Positions 14,852 to 22,905 are shown, counted from the stretch's first letter. The stretch: DNA of 50,553 nt from an uncultured Spirochaetaceae bacterium (GCA_902799665.1 CADCBK010000011.1:20966-71518), one strand, 5' to 3'. The notes: a model not told the origin generated them from the sequence alone. Program-made: numbers and translations.

Positions 14852-15643
14852 TTAAAGGCTCATGTTTTCAAGATATTGCTTAGAGTATACAACATCTCCC
14901 AACTTTTGAAAAGACACATTGGACACAGTTATCTGCGTGCTTTCGTATTTAATCTTGCCGTTGATTTTTTGGCCCCGCAAGCGGTCCTGGATCACCATTT
15001 TTGAGGGAACCGAGCGGCCGTCAATCTTTTGGTAGCTGGGAATCGCGCTTACGCGCAAAAGCTGGCCCGAAAGGCTGTAGTCCTCGCGCTTTCTTGTAAG
15101 AAAGTCGTCCTTTGTGGCCCAAATCTTGATTTTGGGATAGTCAACGTCGTTGGCCGATTTTTTGTTTACCGTCAATGTAAGGCAAACGCAGTCAAGCTTT
15201 CCCAGCGCGACGTATTCCGCGCTTTCGATTTCGTAATGGTCGGAATAATGCTGCGGGCGCAAGTCGCTGTTGTTGACGTTCGTGTCCTGAAACTTGTCCT
15301 TGGGCGCGGTGAAAGTGAACTGCTTGTTTGACGGGTCGTAAAACCAAATCGTCTTGTCAAACTGAACATAGCCCTTGCCCCTGTCAGACTCTGGCCCCGT
15401 AATGCGTATAGTGCACATGGCTTTTGAGTCGCGCCTGTACATTATCGCGCTGGTTATGCTGTTTCCTTGGCCAGGCTTTTCCTGCACAAGGACATACTCG
15501 CCGGTAAAATCCGTTCCATAATAGCCTGTGCCCTGGTCAATTTTCTTTAAAATCTCCTTGGCTTGGTCCAAGGGAACGCTCTGCGCGAAAAAGGGGCTGG
15601 CAAAAGCCGCCAAAACTGTCAAAACAAAAAGAATCTTCTTCAT
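14852..15643 (-). CDS. LolA-like outer-membrane lipoprotein-sorting protein
   Basis: This 263-residue periplasmic protein has a clear signal peptide (MKKILFVLTVLAAFASPFFA). Segments such as YYGTDFTGEYVLVQEK, RGKGYVQFDKTIWFYDPSNKQFTF and KIKIWATKDDFLTRKREDYSLSGQLLRV match the COG2834-type LolA-like half-barrel that carries acylated proteins or lipids across the periplasm. The start is set at 15643, where GGAG precedes the ATG. The permease gene upstream ends 22 bp before it. No LolB homologue is visible here, as is usual outside Proteobacteria. The ligand is inferred from family and context, not shown. Confidence 0.82.
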   Translation of the reverse strand: MKKILFVLTVLAAFASPFFAQSVPLDQAKEILKKIDQGTGYYGTDFTGEYVLVQEKPGQGNSITSAIMYRRDSKAMCTIRITGPESDRGKGYVQFDKTIWFYDPSNKQFTFTAPKDKFQDTNVNNSDLRPQHYSDHYEIESAEYVALGKLDCVCLTLTVNKKSANDVDYPKIKIWATKDDFLTRKREDYSLSGQLLRVSAIPSYQKIDGRSVPSKMVIQDRLRGQKINGKIKYESTQITVSNVSFQKLGDVVYSKQYLENMSL

Positions 15644-15665
15644 ATTCACTCCTATCACGCCGCCG

Positions 15666-16976
15666 TCAGGTTACGGTAGCCAACGCTCCAACAGGGCTCA
15701 CGTGAACTAACTTACGCAAAGTAAACAACACGGCTCCCAATGTGGTTACGAAAATTATGCCCAGCAAAAAGAAGGCTTCGCCGGGGTGCAAGACAGGCGC
15801 CAAATATCCGCCGGTCAAAAACAGGTCAAAGCCCGAAACAAACGAAAGGTTGTAGTTTGACGCAATCCGCGCGGCGGCAAGCGAGGCGGCGAAGCCAGTA
15901 ACGGACCCCGAAAGAAGCAAAAGCAAAATCTCGGTAAAGTAAAGCGCCATAAGCCCCTTTGGCTTCATTCCCAGGGCGCGGAAAGTTCCGCTTTCAACGG
16001 CGCGCTTTAGGACTATTACCCTAAAGGCGCTTGAAATGCCCACGGAAATGATTATCACAAGCATGATCACAATCATGGCGACAATCGCGCGCAAGGCCAT
16101 CGAAAGCTTTTGCAAATCGGAGACGTTGGCCGAAAGCGGAACAAGCGCGAAAACCCTTTTTCCTTCCGGCGTGTCAAAATCCTGCCAGGCAGACTTGTCG
16201 TAGCTTAAGGGGAACATGTCAAAGCGCTTTTCCAATTCGGACTGGACGCGCGAAAGCTCTCCCTTGCTTGGAGTTCCGCTTGGATAGTATACGCAAATCT
16301 TGTCTATCGGATCGCTTTCGGCCAGTTCGCCGACATAGCCCAAGCCAGCCTTAAGCGCTTGGAAGTCGATGTATGACGTGTACATTCCAAAGACGCTGGA
16401 ATCCTGAAAGATTCCCGTGACCACAAGGTTCACTGTGTTTTGGTTGCCGTAAACGCTTTCCATCAAAAGAAGGACGTCGTCGCCGATATGGACGCCAAGC
16501 TTGTCCGCGGCGGGCTTTGAAAGCAAAAGGCCGTCATGGCTTGGCCGCTCCTCGATTCCGCCTTCGACAAAATTGAATTTCTTGAACAGCTCTTTTTCGT
16601 CGGAAAAGACAACGCCTTGAATGGAGCGCTGCTTTACGCTGACTCCTTCAAAGAAAAGGCTCTTGTCGCCTGAATCTTTTTTATAGCGGTAAGACACCTG
16701 CGTGTCCGCCGGAAGGATTTCCTTTAGCGCGGCGATCATGTCGTTGTAGGAATCCAAATAATCCATGGATCCGTTCGCGTCGTCGCCTAAAATCATAAAG
16801 TCGCCGCCGTAATACTGGCGCATTTTTTCGGTCATCGAGTCTATCATGCCGTCGGTTATCATTAGAACGAAAAGCATTACGCAAACGCCAACCGCGCATA
16901 CGGAAAACAAGGAACGGTATTGTCTGGCCCGGCTTACAAGGGATTTTACGGCAAAGTTAAGGTAAAGGCTTTTCAT
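15666..16976 (-). CDS. FtsX-family ABC permease (Lol-type), second copy
   Basis: The 436-residue protein has the MacB/LolC/LolE architecture: one N-terminal helix (SLFSVCAVGVCVMLFVLMI), a periplasmic domain of about 230 residues, and a C-terminal FtsX domain with three helices (AIVAMIVIMLVIIISVGISSAF, LMALYFTEILLLLLSGSVTGFAASL, LGIIFVTTLGAVLFTL). The conserved cytoplasmic piece RAVESGTFRALGMKPKGLMALY is the coupling region that touches the ATPase. Its ATG overlaps the stop of the preceding permease by one base, which implies translational coupling and a heterodimer. It probably works with the LolD-like ATPase to lift lipoproteins from the inner membrane. A MacB-like role in exporting other cargo is an alternative. 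Confidence 0.84.
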   Translation of the reverse strand: MKSLYLNFAVKSLVSRARQYRSLFSVCAVGVCVMLFVLMITDGMIDSMTEKMRQYYGGDFMILGDDANGSMDYLDSYNDMIAALKEILPADTQVSYRYKKDSGDKSLFFEGVSVKQRSIQGVVFSDEKELFKKFNFVEGGIEERPSHDGLLLSKPAADKLGVHIGDDVLLLMESVYGNQNTVNLVVTGIFQDSSVFGMYTSYIDFQALKAGLGYVGELAESDPIDKICVYYPSGTPSKGELSRVQSELEKRFDMFPLSYDKSAWQDFDTPEGKRVFALVPLSANVSDLQKLSMALRAIVAMIVIMLVIIISVGISSAFRVIVLKRAVESGTFRALGMKPKGLMALYFTEILLLLLSGSVTGFAASLAAARIASNYNLSFVSGFDLFLTGGYLAPVLHPGEAFFLLGIIFVTTLGAVLFTLRKLVHVSPVGALATVT

Positions 16977-18445
16977 TATCGGACGGCCTCCATGGCGGCG
17001 ACAGGGCTTGTGTTCAAGGCGATTCTAACAGGATAAATCCAAGCGACAAGCGCCAAAATCAACGACAAGGCCATTCCGCTAAGAAGGTTTGGCAAGCGGA
17101 CGACGGCGCGCAAAGTGTCGCCGCCGAAAAGCTGGATTAAATATGTGTTGCTAAAATGAATGGAACCGTTTGACAAAAAGAAGTTTCCGACAACGCCCAA
17201 AAGGCAGCCCAGAATACCCGCGGTTATTGTAAGCGTCAAAGTTTCGGCCAAGTATTCAAGCGCGATAAAACGGCGGCTGGCGCCAATCGCCCTAAGCGCT
17301 CCAGTTTCTTTGGAACGGTCGAGCGCCGCGATTACCAGCGTGTTGTTGACGATGATAAAGCCGGTTCCGATTATGACTATGAGGCCTATGTTGAAAATCA
17401 AGCGCATCCAATAAATGTACTGGGCCGACATGCCCGCGGCGGCGCGCCAGTCAACCGCCTGGACAGGCCACTCGCGTTTGGCGAAATCGCGGTTCATTTT
17501 GCGGATTGCGGCTCGGACTGGAAAACCGGGCTTGGCGGAGCAGACGATGTAATTCCAAATTGTCTCTTCGCCAACTTGCTCGGGCTTTTCTTCCGTTTGC
17601 GCCGCCGCTTCTTGGGCTTGCGATCCGTCTTCTTCAACGAGGGAGCCGTCAACGTCAAAGTCCTCGGACTCACCGAACAAATCGTCGATTCCGCCTTCGT
17701 CAAGGTTGTCAAGCAGCCCCGAGTTGTCCTGGGTAAAAAGGCTTGCGTCGATTTCGGTGGAATTCAAGCCGATCAAGGGCCTAAGAACGGCTGGATTAAT
17801 CAAAACTATTTTGTCCTGCAAGTCGTTGTGAACTGCGTACTCGTAGACAGCGCTTAATGTCGCGGCCCTCAAAGTGTAGGAGGAACCTGTGAAGCCCGCT
17901 AATTGGACTTGGTCTCCAACTTGCAGCGAAACTCCATATTCCCCGTTGATTTTTTGAAGCATCTCCTTTGAAAGCATCAAGCCCATTTCATCTGCGGCAT
18001 AGGGACTGCCTTGGAGGATTTTTATTCCAGGCATCAAGCGCGCGTAGCTTTCGCCGTCAACGCCAAAGAAATAGGCGGCAAGGTTAGAGTCGTCAAAGCG
18101 CAGAACCGCCTGTCCTGTAATTTGCGGAAGGGCTTGCTTTACAAATTCAGACTCGCAAACGTAGGAAAAAATGTCGCTGTAAGGGATAAGCTGCGGAAGC
18201 TCGCTTAGGTTTCCGGTGACAGGAGTTTCGTCTCCAAAAAGGCTCATCGGAAACTGCGCTTTTGGGCGGATGACGATGTCGCCCGTAAAATTTTGGCTGA
18301 ACGTTTTTTCTATTCCCGACTTGGTTCCGTCAAAAACCGCGTTGGCCATAACCAAAACGGCGATGGAAAAGGCGATGAAAAGTATTATCACCAGGGAACT
18401 TTTGCGCGAAACGATATTTTTGAACGCGAAATTCAGCGTGAACAT
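16976..18445 (-). CDS. FtsX-family ABC permease (Lol-type), first copy
   Basis: The product is 489 residues. It has an N-terminal helix (SLVIILFIAFSIAVLVMANAVF), a long periplasmic domain, and the FtsX region (IFNIGLIVIIGTGFIIVNNTLVIAALDRSKETGALRAIG, split here only as a name for the region around residues 350-390). An acidic low-complexity insertion at about residues 240-300 (GGIDDLFGESEDFDVDGS and following Gln/Glu run) is unusual for LolC/E. It begins the four-gene minus-strand operon. The ATG at 18445 is preferred over 18451 because the latter is only 2 nt from the -10 box. The transcript is predicted to be leaderless. Partner and cargo are inferred from the neighbouring permease and LolA-like genes. 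Confidence 0.84.
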   Translation of the reverse strand: MFTLNFAFKNIVSRKSSLVIILFIAFSIAVLVMANAVFDGTKSGIEKTFSQNFTGDIVIRPKAQFPMSLFGDETPVTGNLSELPQLIPYSDIFSYVCESEFVKQALPQITGQAVLRFDDSNLAAYFFGVDGESYARLMPGIKILQGSPYAADEMGLMLSKEMLQKINGEYGVSLQVGDQVQLAGFTGSSYTLRAATLSAVYEYAVHNDLQDKIVLINPAVLRPLIGLNSTEIDASLFTQDNSGLLDNLDEGGIDDLFGESEDFDVDGSLVEEDGSQAQEAAAQTEEKPEQVGEETIWNYIVCSAKPGFPVRAAIRKMNRDFAKREWPVQAVDWRAAAGMSAQYIYWMRLIFNIGLIVIIGTGFIIVNNTLVIAALDRSKETGALRAIGASRRFIALEYLAETLTLTITAGILGCLLGVVGNFFLSNGSIHFSNTYLIQLFGGDTLRAVVRLPNLLSGMALSLILALVAWIYPVRIALNTSPVAAMEAVR

Positions 18446-18453
18446 AGGCACAT

Positions 18454-18482
18454 ATTATAGCAAAAAAAGCCGCTTTCTTCAA
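18454..18482 (-). promoter_or_regulatory. Promoter of the Lol-like operon (leaderless type)
   Basis: On the minus strand TTGAAG (18482-18477) and TATAAT (18459-18454) are 17 bp apart, and the ATG at 18445 starts 8 nt after the -10 box. This is the same geometry as at the convergent lolD gene. No Shine-Dalgarno lies between. Confidence 0.75.
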
Positions 18483-18512
18483 TAGAATGGCGGCATTTTT
18501 ATCGGAGGAACG

Positions 18513-18555
18513 TTGGAAGAACGCTTCAATAATAAACAAGCAAATACTCGCCGCG
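18513..18555 (-). pseudogene. Mosaic remnant of the neighbouring GNAT gene
   Basis: Bases 18526-18555 match 19633-19662, the 3' end of the GNAT gene, at 28 of 30 positions, and both encode R-G-E-Y-L-L-V-Y-Y-stop with only synonymous differences. Bases 18513-18531 match 20272-20290, inside the same GNAT gene, at 18 of 19. The two matches share TCAATA. This is what a tandem-duplication junction would leave behind. It directly follows the nucleotidyltransferase stop codon. Confidence 0.6.
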
Positions 18556-18561
18556 CCGATT

Positions 18562-19251
18562 TCACGCTATAGATGTAAACACCTCTATCCCATTCTCCGC
18601 GCAGACTTGGCTTAGAACCTTTAATTGCTTTGCGGATAGACTTTTGTAAACCTCTTTAAGTTTTGCCGTATGTTCTTTTGATTGCTGAATGTGGTAAAGC
18701 AATTCTTTAACAGCCGCGATGTCCTTTGCTTTCTTCTCGGGAGGATTTCGCATGGGATTGGTGAGAATTTTCTGAACTACATAAACGGCCGGTTCCGGGA
18801 CAATAAGCTTAAAAAGCTTTCCGTCCGGTGACTTAGCCTCAACTTCCCGCGGAAAATTTGCAAGAATGTTTATGACACGCAAGCCTTCCGAAACAATTCC
18901 CAAGGGCTTAATTTCCATTCGCTTGTCAGAGCCAGAACCTAAAACTCGCGTCAAAAACTCAAGCTCAAGCAAATCCTCTTTATAAAATCTTGAAATGCCA
19001 TCCAATTCATCATACACATAGCCAATTTCCTTCAACTTTTCTACGACTGGTATTTTCTCTTTTGGAAGATTTATGTTCTTATAGAAAAAGTCAACATCGC
19101 GCGTGCGCAAGTTCGCCGTAAAATCCGTCGAAAACAAAGCGGAATAAAAATACTCCGCCCAGCTTCCTATAATCATCACATATCGCAAGAGACCAATTTC
19201 GGCAAAGGCATTTATTGTTTGCCAAAATGCGTTTTCCTGTTCTTTTGTCAT
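18562..19251 (-). CDS. Nucleotidyltransferase-fold protein of a putative toxin-antitoxin pair
   Basis: The 229-residue protein begins with helices and then MIIGSWAEYFYSALF, about 20 residues later followed by LRTRDVDFFY. The G-S motif with a D-x-D pair is the catalytic signature of the polymerase-beta-like nucleotidyltransferases that include AbiEii/MenT-type toxins and DUF-type NTases. A helical C-terminal half follows (PAVYVVQKILTNP, KAKDIAAVKELL). Its start overlaps the stop of the small upstream gene by ATGA, so the two are coupled. Base composition is clearly more AT-rich than that of flanking genes, which suggests recent acquisition. The toxin role is an inference from fold, size and pairing; a housekeeping NTase is possible. 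Confidence 0.65.
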   Translation of the reverse strand: MTKEQENAFWQTINAFAEIGLLRYVMIIGSWAEYFYSALFSTDFTANLRTRDVDFFYKNINLPKEKIPVVEKLKEIGYVYDELDGISRFYKEDLLELEFLTRVLGSGSDKRMEIKPLGIVSEGLRVINILANFPREVEAKSPDGKLFKLIVPEPAVYVVQKILTNPMRNPPEKKAKDIAAVKELLYHIQQSKEHTAKLKEVYKSLSAKQLKVLSQVCAENGIEVFTSIA

Positions 19252-19556
19252 CTAATTTCCTTTTCCAATTGCTTTTTATCGGACTTTAATTTTCTTATGA
19301 GCCGGAGCAATTCCTTTCTTCGCTGAGTTTTTTTCAAAAGGTCTGATTTGTCAAATGAATTGACGTTTCCAAGGAACTTTGAAACAGTTTTTTTGCCGTC
19401 GCGGTAACTCAAATAAAAGTATTCTTGGTTCGCAATTTTTCTAGCGTAAATTGCCCCCTTTGGAAGTTCTTCCACTTCCTTTTCATACCGAGAAATCAGC
19501 CGCTCTGTTCTTTCCAGCTCGTCCTTAAAGACGGCCATTATCAAATCTGACTTCAT
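19248..19556 (-). CDS. Small coiled-coil partner of the nucleotidyltransferase
   Basis: This 102-residue basic protein has a central segment LPKGAIYARKIANQEYFYLS followed by YRDGKKTVSKFLGN, flanked by charged helices (ELERTERLISRYEKEVEE; LLRLIRKLKSDKKQLEKEIR) likely to form coiled coils. I do not know a named family; the Tyr-rich beta hairpin with YRDGKK is seen in small proteins beside nucleotidyltransferases. No DNA-binding motif is evident, although the basic character and the repeated operator upstream would fit an autoregulatory antitoxin. It is the first gene of the pair, has no Shine-Dalgarno, and overlaps the next gene by 4 nt. Confidence 0.6.
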   Translation of the reverse strand: MKSDLIMAVFKDELERTERLISRYEKEVEELPKGAIYARKIANQEYFYLSYRDGKKTVSKFLGNVNSFDKSDLLKKTQRRKELLRLIRKLKSDKKQLEKEIR

Positions 19557-19560
19557 AAGC

Positions 19561-19617
19561 TTTTACACTACAAATTACATTATTTTACACATTTTGTAGT
19601 GTAATACAATTTTACAC
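19561..19617 (-). promoter_or_regulatory. Repeat-rich operator/promoter of the nucleotidyltransferase pair
   Basis: A perfect inverted repeat, TTACACTACAAA (19563-19574) and TTTGTAGTGTAA (19593-19604), encloses 18 bp. TTTTACAC occurs three times, at 19561, 19583 and 19610. A possible minus-strand promoter, TTGTAT (19609-19604) with TAAAAT (19587-19582), lies inside the repeats. The design fits autoregulation by a protein of the pair. Confidence 0.6.
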
Positions 19618-19632
19618 TAAAATTCAAAAATG

Positions 19633-20745
19633 TCAATAATACACCAGCAAATACTCGCCGCGGGGGGTAAAGCCCAGAGACTTGTAGAGAGCGAGGGCGG
19701 CGGCGTTTTCTTGCTTGGCGTAAAGGCAAAAGCTGTCAAAAGCCAAAGACGGACGGGAATCGCCAGGCTTGCCGGAATCGCTTGCAATGCCAAAAGAGCC
19801 CGTCTTGCCGGAATCGATGGAGCCGCCGCCCGCATTAAGGCCTTGCGAACGATTTTGGCCGCCCGCAGTTTGGCGCTGGCCGTCAAGCCCGCTTTCAAAG
19901 AGCGCAATTATTTGCCTGACCAAAAAAGACGCGCGGCCTTTTTTGCGCTCGCAGGGAATTGTGTAAACGCCGCCGAGCATACAATGGCGCAGGCCGCAGG
20001 CGGAGACGCGGGCTTTTGCGATTGGACGATCGCCGTCATAAAGCGCGAATGTAAGGCCTTGGCCTAATTCATGCTTAAAGGCCGCCGCAAGGGCCGCGTC
20101 GCTTATGTCAAAGGAGGCGGGAACGACTTCCTCGCGCTGGTAGCCCAGCTCAAGCGGGAGCAGGCTTTCGTAGTCCGCGGCCGTCGCTTGGACAACGCGC
20201 AAGCCACCCGCGTCTTGGGCGTGGAAAGCTTTTTCGCTTTGCGACGCCTCTTGGTTTTCCTCGCCGCTATCTTGGAAGAGCGCTTCAATACCGCTGTTCG
20301 CGCGAGCTTGGCCGCTAACCATCAAAAAATACTTGTTGGTCACGCTGGGACGCATAGGCGTTTTTTTGTTCTTTAGGATGTTGCGCAAAAATATGGCGCC
20401 GGCCGCTTCTCCGTTAATGCAAAAGGGCTCGTTGGATTCAAAAAATTCCATCAGGGGCCGCTGCGCCTCGCTGCAAACTTTTTTGTCAAAGGTGCTTTTG
20501 TATTTGGCAAAGGGCAGGCAAAAGAATAGCGAGCGCTTTTTTCGCAAGGCAAAAAGGCCGGCGAGTTTTTGGGCTTGCAATCCGTTTCCCGCTTGCGCTT
20601 GTTCCGAATAATAAACCGCCCAGCAATCCGCCCCGCCCCGCAAAATTTCCGAGGCAAGGTTCACGCATTCAGATTCGTAAGGCTGTATAAAAGAAAGGGC
20701 CTCTTCCCCCTGTTCCGGAAGAAGAGGCTTTACAATGACTGGCAT
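19633..20745 (-). CDS. GNAT acetyltransferase, large two-part form
   Basis: At 370 residues it is twice the size of a single GNAT domain. The C-terminal half has the fold: QGLTFALYDGDRPIAKARVSA (beta strands), GGVYTIPCERKKGRASFLVRQ with the acetyl-CoA loop, and YAKQENAAALALYKSLGFTPRGEYLLVYY, the classic last helix and strand. A Gly/Gln/Ser-rich loop (GLDGQRQTAGGQNRSQGLNAG) interrupts the fold and is probably disordered. The N-terminal half is related to DUF4081-type or degenerate GNAT domains, with low certainty. The substrate is unknown. It follows putP with a 3-bp gap on the same strand and has no ribosome-binding site, so it is likely translated by coupling. Parts of its sequence recur at 18513-18555. 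Confidence 0.72.
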   Translation of the reverse strand: MPVIVKPLLPEQGEEALSFIQPYESECVNLASEILRGGADCWAVYYSEQAQAGNGLQAQKLAGLFALRKKRSLFFCLPFAKYKSTFDKKVCSEAQRPLMEFFESNEPFCINGEAAGAIFLRNILKNKKTPMRPSVTNKYFLMVSGQARANSGIEALFQDSGEENQEASQSEKAFHAQDAGGLRVVQATAADYESLLPLELGYQREEVVPASFDISDAALAAAFKHELGQGLTFALYDGDRPIAKARVSACGLRHCMLGGVYTIPCERKKGRASFLVRQIIALFESGLDGQRQTAGGQNRSQGLNAGGGSIDSGKTGSFGIASDSGKPGDSRPSLAFDSFCLYAKQENAAALALYKSLGFTPRGEYLLVYY

Positions 20746-20748
20746 TGA

Positions 20749-22263
20749 TTAGTCGGGCATCTTTTTGTAGTTGTCAAATTCGGCGAGCATTTGGGCGTCC
20801 TTGTTCTTGTCCAAAAGGCTCACTACGACGGCGACAATCAAGTTAAAGACAAAGGCCGGAAGAATTTCGTAGATGTCAAAAATTCCGCCACTAAGATTGT
20901 GCCACGCGACAACGGTGACGCCGCCGACAACAAGGCCAGCGATGGCGCCCTTGTTGGTGATTCCGCGCCAGTAAAGGGCGAGCAAGATGAGGGGGCCAAA
21001 GCTTCCGCCAAAGCCCGCCCAAGCGTAGCTTACCAAGCCAAAGATTGTGCTTGTCTGGTCAAGCGAAAGGACAAAGGCGACGGCCGCGATCAAGAAAACC
21101 GTGACGCGGCTGATTTTAAGGACAGTCTTTTCGTCGGCGTTGGGATTGATTAGGCCCTTGAAAATGTCCTGGCTTACCGCGCTAGAGGCGACCAAAAGCT
21201 GGCTGTCGGCGGTGCTCATAGAGGCGGCCAAAATCGCGCACAAGAAAAGACCCGCGATAAAGGCAGGATACATTTTCATCATTGTCACGCTGAAAACGGT
21301 TTCCGCCGCTCCGCCCGACAAAACGTTGGGGAGCAAGTAAGCGGTTCCCAACGTTCCGATGATGAACGTTCCGATGTAAGAAACAATCATCCAAGTGATG
21401 CCGACGCGGCGCGCTGTCGTCACTTCCTTGTTGGAGCGGATTCCCATAAAGCGGACGATTACGTGAGGCATTCCAAAATAGCCCAAGCCCCAAGCCATCG
21501 CGCTTATGATAGAAGTTACGCTGAAATTTTTGTTGGCCGTGAACTTGTTGAGCAATTCCTCGCCAAGATTTCCGCTCAAAGCCTTGCCGATAAAATCCTG
21601 CGCCTGGCCGACAGCGTGTCCGGGTCCGCCCAAAGCGAACACGATGATGACGGAAGAAACGACAAAGGCGACAAAAATCAAAGTTCCCTGAATGAAGTCC
21701 GTCGTGCAAACGGCAAGGTAGCCGCCCATGATTGTGTACGACAAAATCACGACAAGACCGATCACAAGGCCAACGTTGTAAGGAAGGCCAAAGACGGAGT
21801 TGAACAATTTGGCGCAAGCGACAAAGCCGCTGGCAACGTAAATCGTGAAGAACAAAACGATGAAGACAACCGACACGATTGAAAGAACGCGGCTCTTGTC
21901 CTTAAAGCGGTTTGTCAAAAATTCCGGAATCGTGATTGAATCGCCAAACGCGATTGAGCACTTGCGCAAAGCCTTGGCGATGAAAAGCCAGCTGAGGTAA
22001 GTTCCCAAAATCAAGCCGAGCGCGGTCCAGAAAGTTTCCTTGAATCCGCCAAGGTAGCAAAGTCCGGGCAAGCCCATCAAAAGCCAAGCGCTGGAATCCG
22101 AAGCCTCCGCGCTAAGGGCGGTGAACCAGGGGCCTAGCTTTCTTCCGCCCAAGAAAAAGTCCGAGGCGTTGTTGTTCTTGCTGGCGCTAGAAAGTCCTAC
22201 AAAGACCATCGCCGCAAGGTAAATGACAAACGCCAACAATTTTGCGATTGTAACTGAATCCAT
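20749..22263 (-). CDS. putP: Sodium/proline symporter
   Basis: The 504-residue membrane protein belongs to the sodium:solute symporter family and has about 13 helices. PutP-type markers are SDFFLGGRKLGPWFTALSAEASDSSAWLLMGLPG around residues 35-65 (named here as a region), DSITIPEFLTNRF, YTIMGGYLAVCTTDFIQG, and ILAASMSTADSQLLVASSA with the Na-site Ser/Thr. The length is normal for PutP. It probably imports proline with sodium for osmotic balance or carbon use; related SSS members carry other amino acids. GGAGG lies 7 nt before the ATG, preceded by structured element B. Superoxide reductase lies upstream on the same strand. Confidence 0.9.
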   Translation of the reverse strand: MDSVTIAKLLAFVIYLAAMVFVGLSSASKNNNASDFFLGGRKLGPWFTALSAEASDSSAWLLMGLPGLCYLGGFKETFWTALGLILGTYLSWLFIAKALRKCSIAFGDSITIPEFLTNRFKDKSRVLSIVSVVFIVLFFTIYVASGFVACAKLFNSVFGLPYNVGLVIGLVVILSYTIMGGYLAVCTTDFIQGTLIFVAFVVSSVIIVFALGGPGHAVGQAQDFIGKALSGNLGEELLNKFTANKNFSVTSIISAMAWGLGYFGMPHVIVRFMGIRSNKEVTTARRVGITWMIVSYIGTFIIGTLGTAYLLPNVLSGGAAETVFSVTMMKMYPAFIAGLFLCAILAASMSTADSQLLVASSAVSQDIFKGLINPNADEKTVLKISRVTVFLIAAVAFVLSLDQTSTIFGLVSYAWAGFGGSFGPLILLALYWRGITNKGAIAGLVVGGVTVVAWHNLSGGIFDIYEILPAFVFNLIVAVVVSLLDKNKDAQMLAEFDNYKKMPD

Positions 22264-22375
22264 TTTTTAACCTCCTAACAATACGGCTTGAACGCGCGAG
22301 CTTGGCCGCGAGCGCGTTTGTTGCCGCTTATGCGGCGACTTGCAATCTTTGGCTTTCCATCGATTTCGTCGCCGC
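22264..22375 (-). promoter_or_regulatory. Structured leader element, copy B, before putP
   Basis: Read on the minus strand, GCGGCGAC (22375-22368) can pair with GTCGCCGC (22339-22332). The GCCGC in that second arm can instead form a hairpin with the GCGGC four bases later (palindrome at 22336-22323). A second hairpin, AACGCGC (22318-22312) with GCGCGTT (22297-22291), has a 14-nt loop. The element ends in GTTAGGAGG, the Shine-Dalgarno of putP. About 37 of the first 44 positions from the palindrome agree with copy A, and the outer two pairs of the second hairpin differ in a compensatory way. Confidence 0.6.
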
Positions 22376-22383
22376 TAATATTT

Positions 22384-22755
22384 CTATTTTGAAGCCCAAA
22401 GGCCGTGCAAGTTGCAGTAGGCGTAGGCCCTTGCAAACTTGTCGCCTGACGCCAGCGCAAAGCTTGCCTTTGGCTCTTGGCCAGGCTTTAAATCCTTTAT
22501 TTGAATTCCCTGCTCAGACTCGACGGCAACCCATTCAATGAAGTGCTTCTCTTCCATCGGGTGCGCCACAGAACCGACCGCTACGTCAACCGCGCTTCCG
22601 TTCACAGTCGCCACAGGAACATGCTTTTCAACGGCGGCGTCCGTAGTTCCGGCAATCAATTCCGCCATTTCCTCATCGCAGCAAAAAGTTCCGCACGCGG
22701 AAGCCTTTATCACCGCAATCACCTTTCCGCATTTTTTGCATTTAAAAAATTTCAC
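22384..22755 (-). CDS. dfx: Superoxide reductase (desulfoferrodoxin, two-iron type)
   Basis: This 123-residue enzyme reduces superoxide to hydrogen peroxide without making oxygen, the strategy of anaerobes. The N-terminal desulforedoxin domain binds a rubredoxin-like iron through Cys in FKCKKCG and TFCCDEE. The catalytic domain has the EKHVP motif (Glu and Lys of the active site), further His ligands in HPMEEKHFIEW, and Cys and His in YCNLHGLW. Both iron centres are thus complete, unlike the one-iron neelaredoxin reported for Treponema pallidum. The start is placed at GTG 22755 because GGAGGAG lies just before it. That gives the usual MKFFKCKKCG beginning. Electrons would come from a rubredoxin not present in this window. 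Confidence 0.93.
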   Translation of the reverse strand: MKFFKCKKCGKVIAVIKASACGTFCCDEEMAELIAGTTDAAVEKHVPVATVNGSAVDVAVGSVAHPMEEKHFIEWVAVESEQGIQIKDLKPGQEPKASFALASGDKFARAYAYCNLHGLWASK

Positions 22756-22763
22756 GTTCTCCT

Positions 22764-22793
22764 CCAAAAAGCGCCAACGCTCAAGCGCTTTTT
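22764..22793 (-). promoter_or_regulatory. Leader hairpin before superoxide reductase
   Basis: AAAAAGCGC and GCGCTTTTT form a perfect 9-bp stem around a 10-12-nt loop, directly before the GGAGGAG site. The predicted start of transcription lies at its 5' edge, so the dfx mRNA would begin with this hairpin. Read on the plus strand it also looks like an intrinsic terminator. Confidence 0.55.
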
Positions 22794-22796
22794 TTC

Positions 22797-22825
22797 ATTT
22801 TATTGGAATTTCGCGGAAAGCGCAA
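22797..22825 (-). promoter_or_regulatory. Promoter of dfx
   Basis: On the minus strand TTGCGC (22825-22820) and TAAAAT (22802-22797) are 17 bp apart. Confidence 0.5.
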
Positions 22826-22905
22826 GGCGCAATGGCAAGAAAGATTTTTAGGCGGGCTAAAGATTTGTTGAGGAATAGGCGAGGATTTGCGAATTGACAT
22901 AAAGG

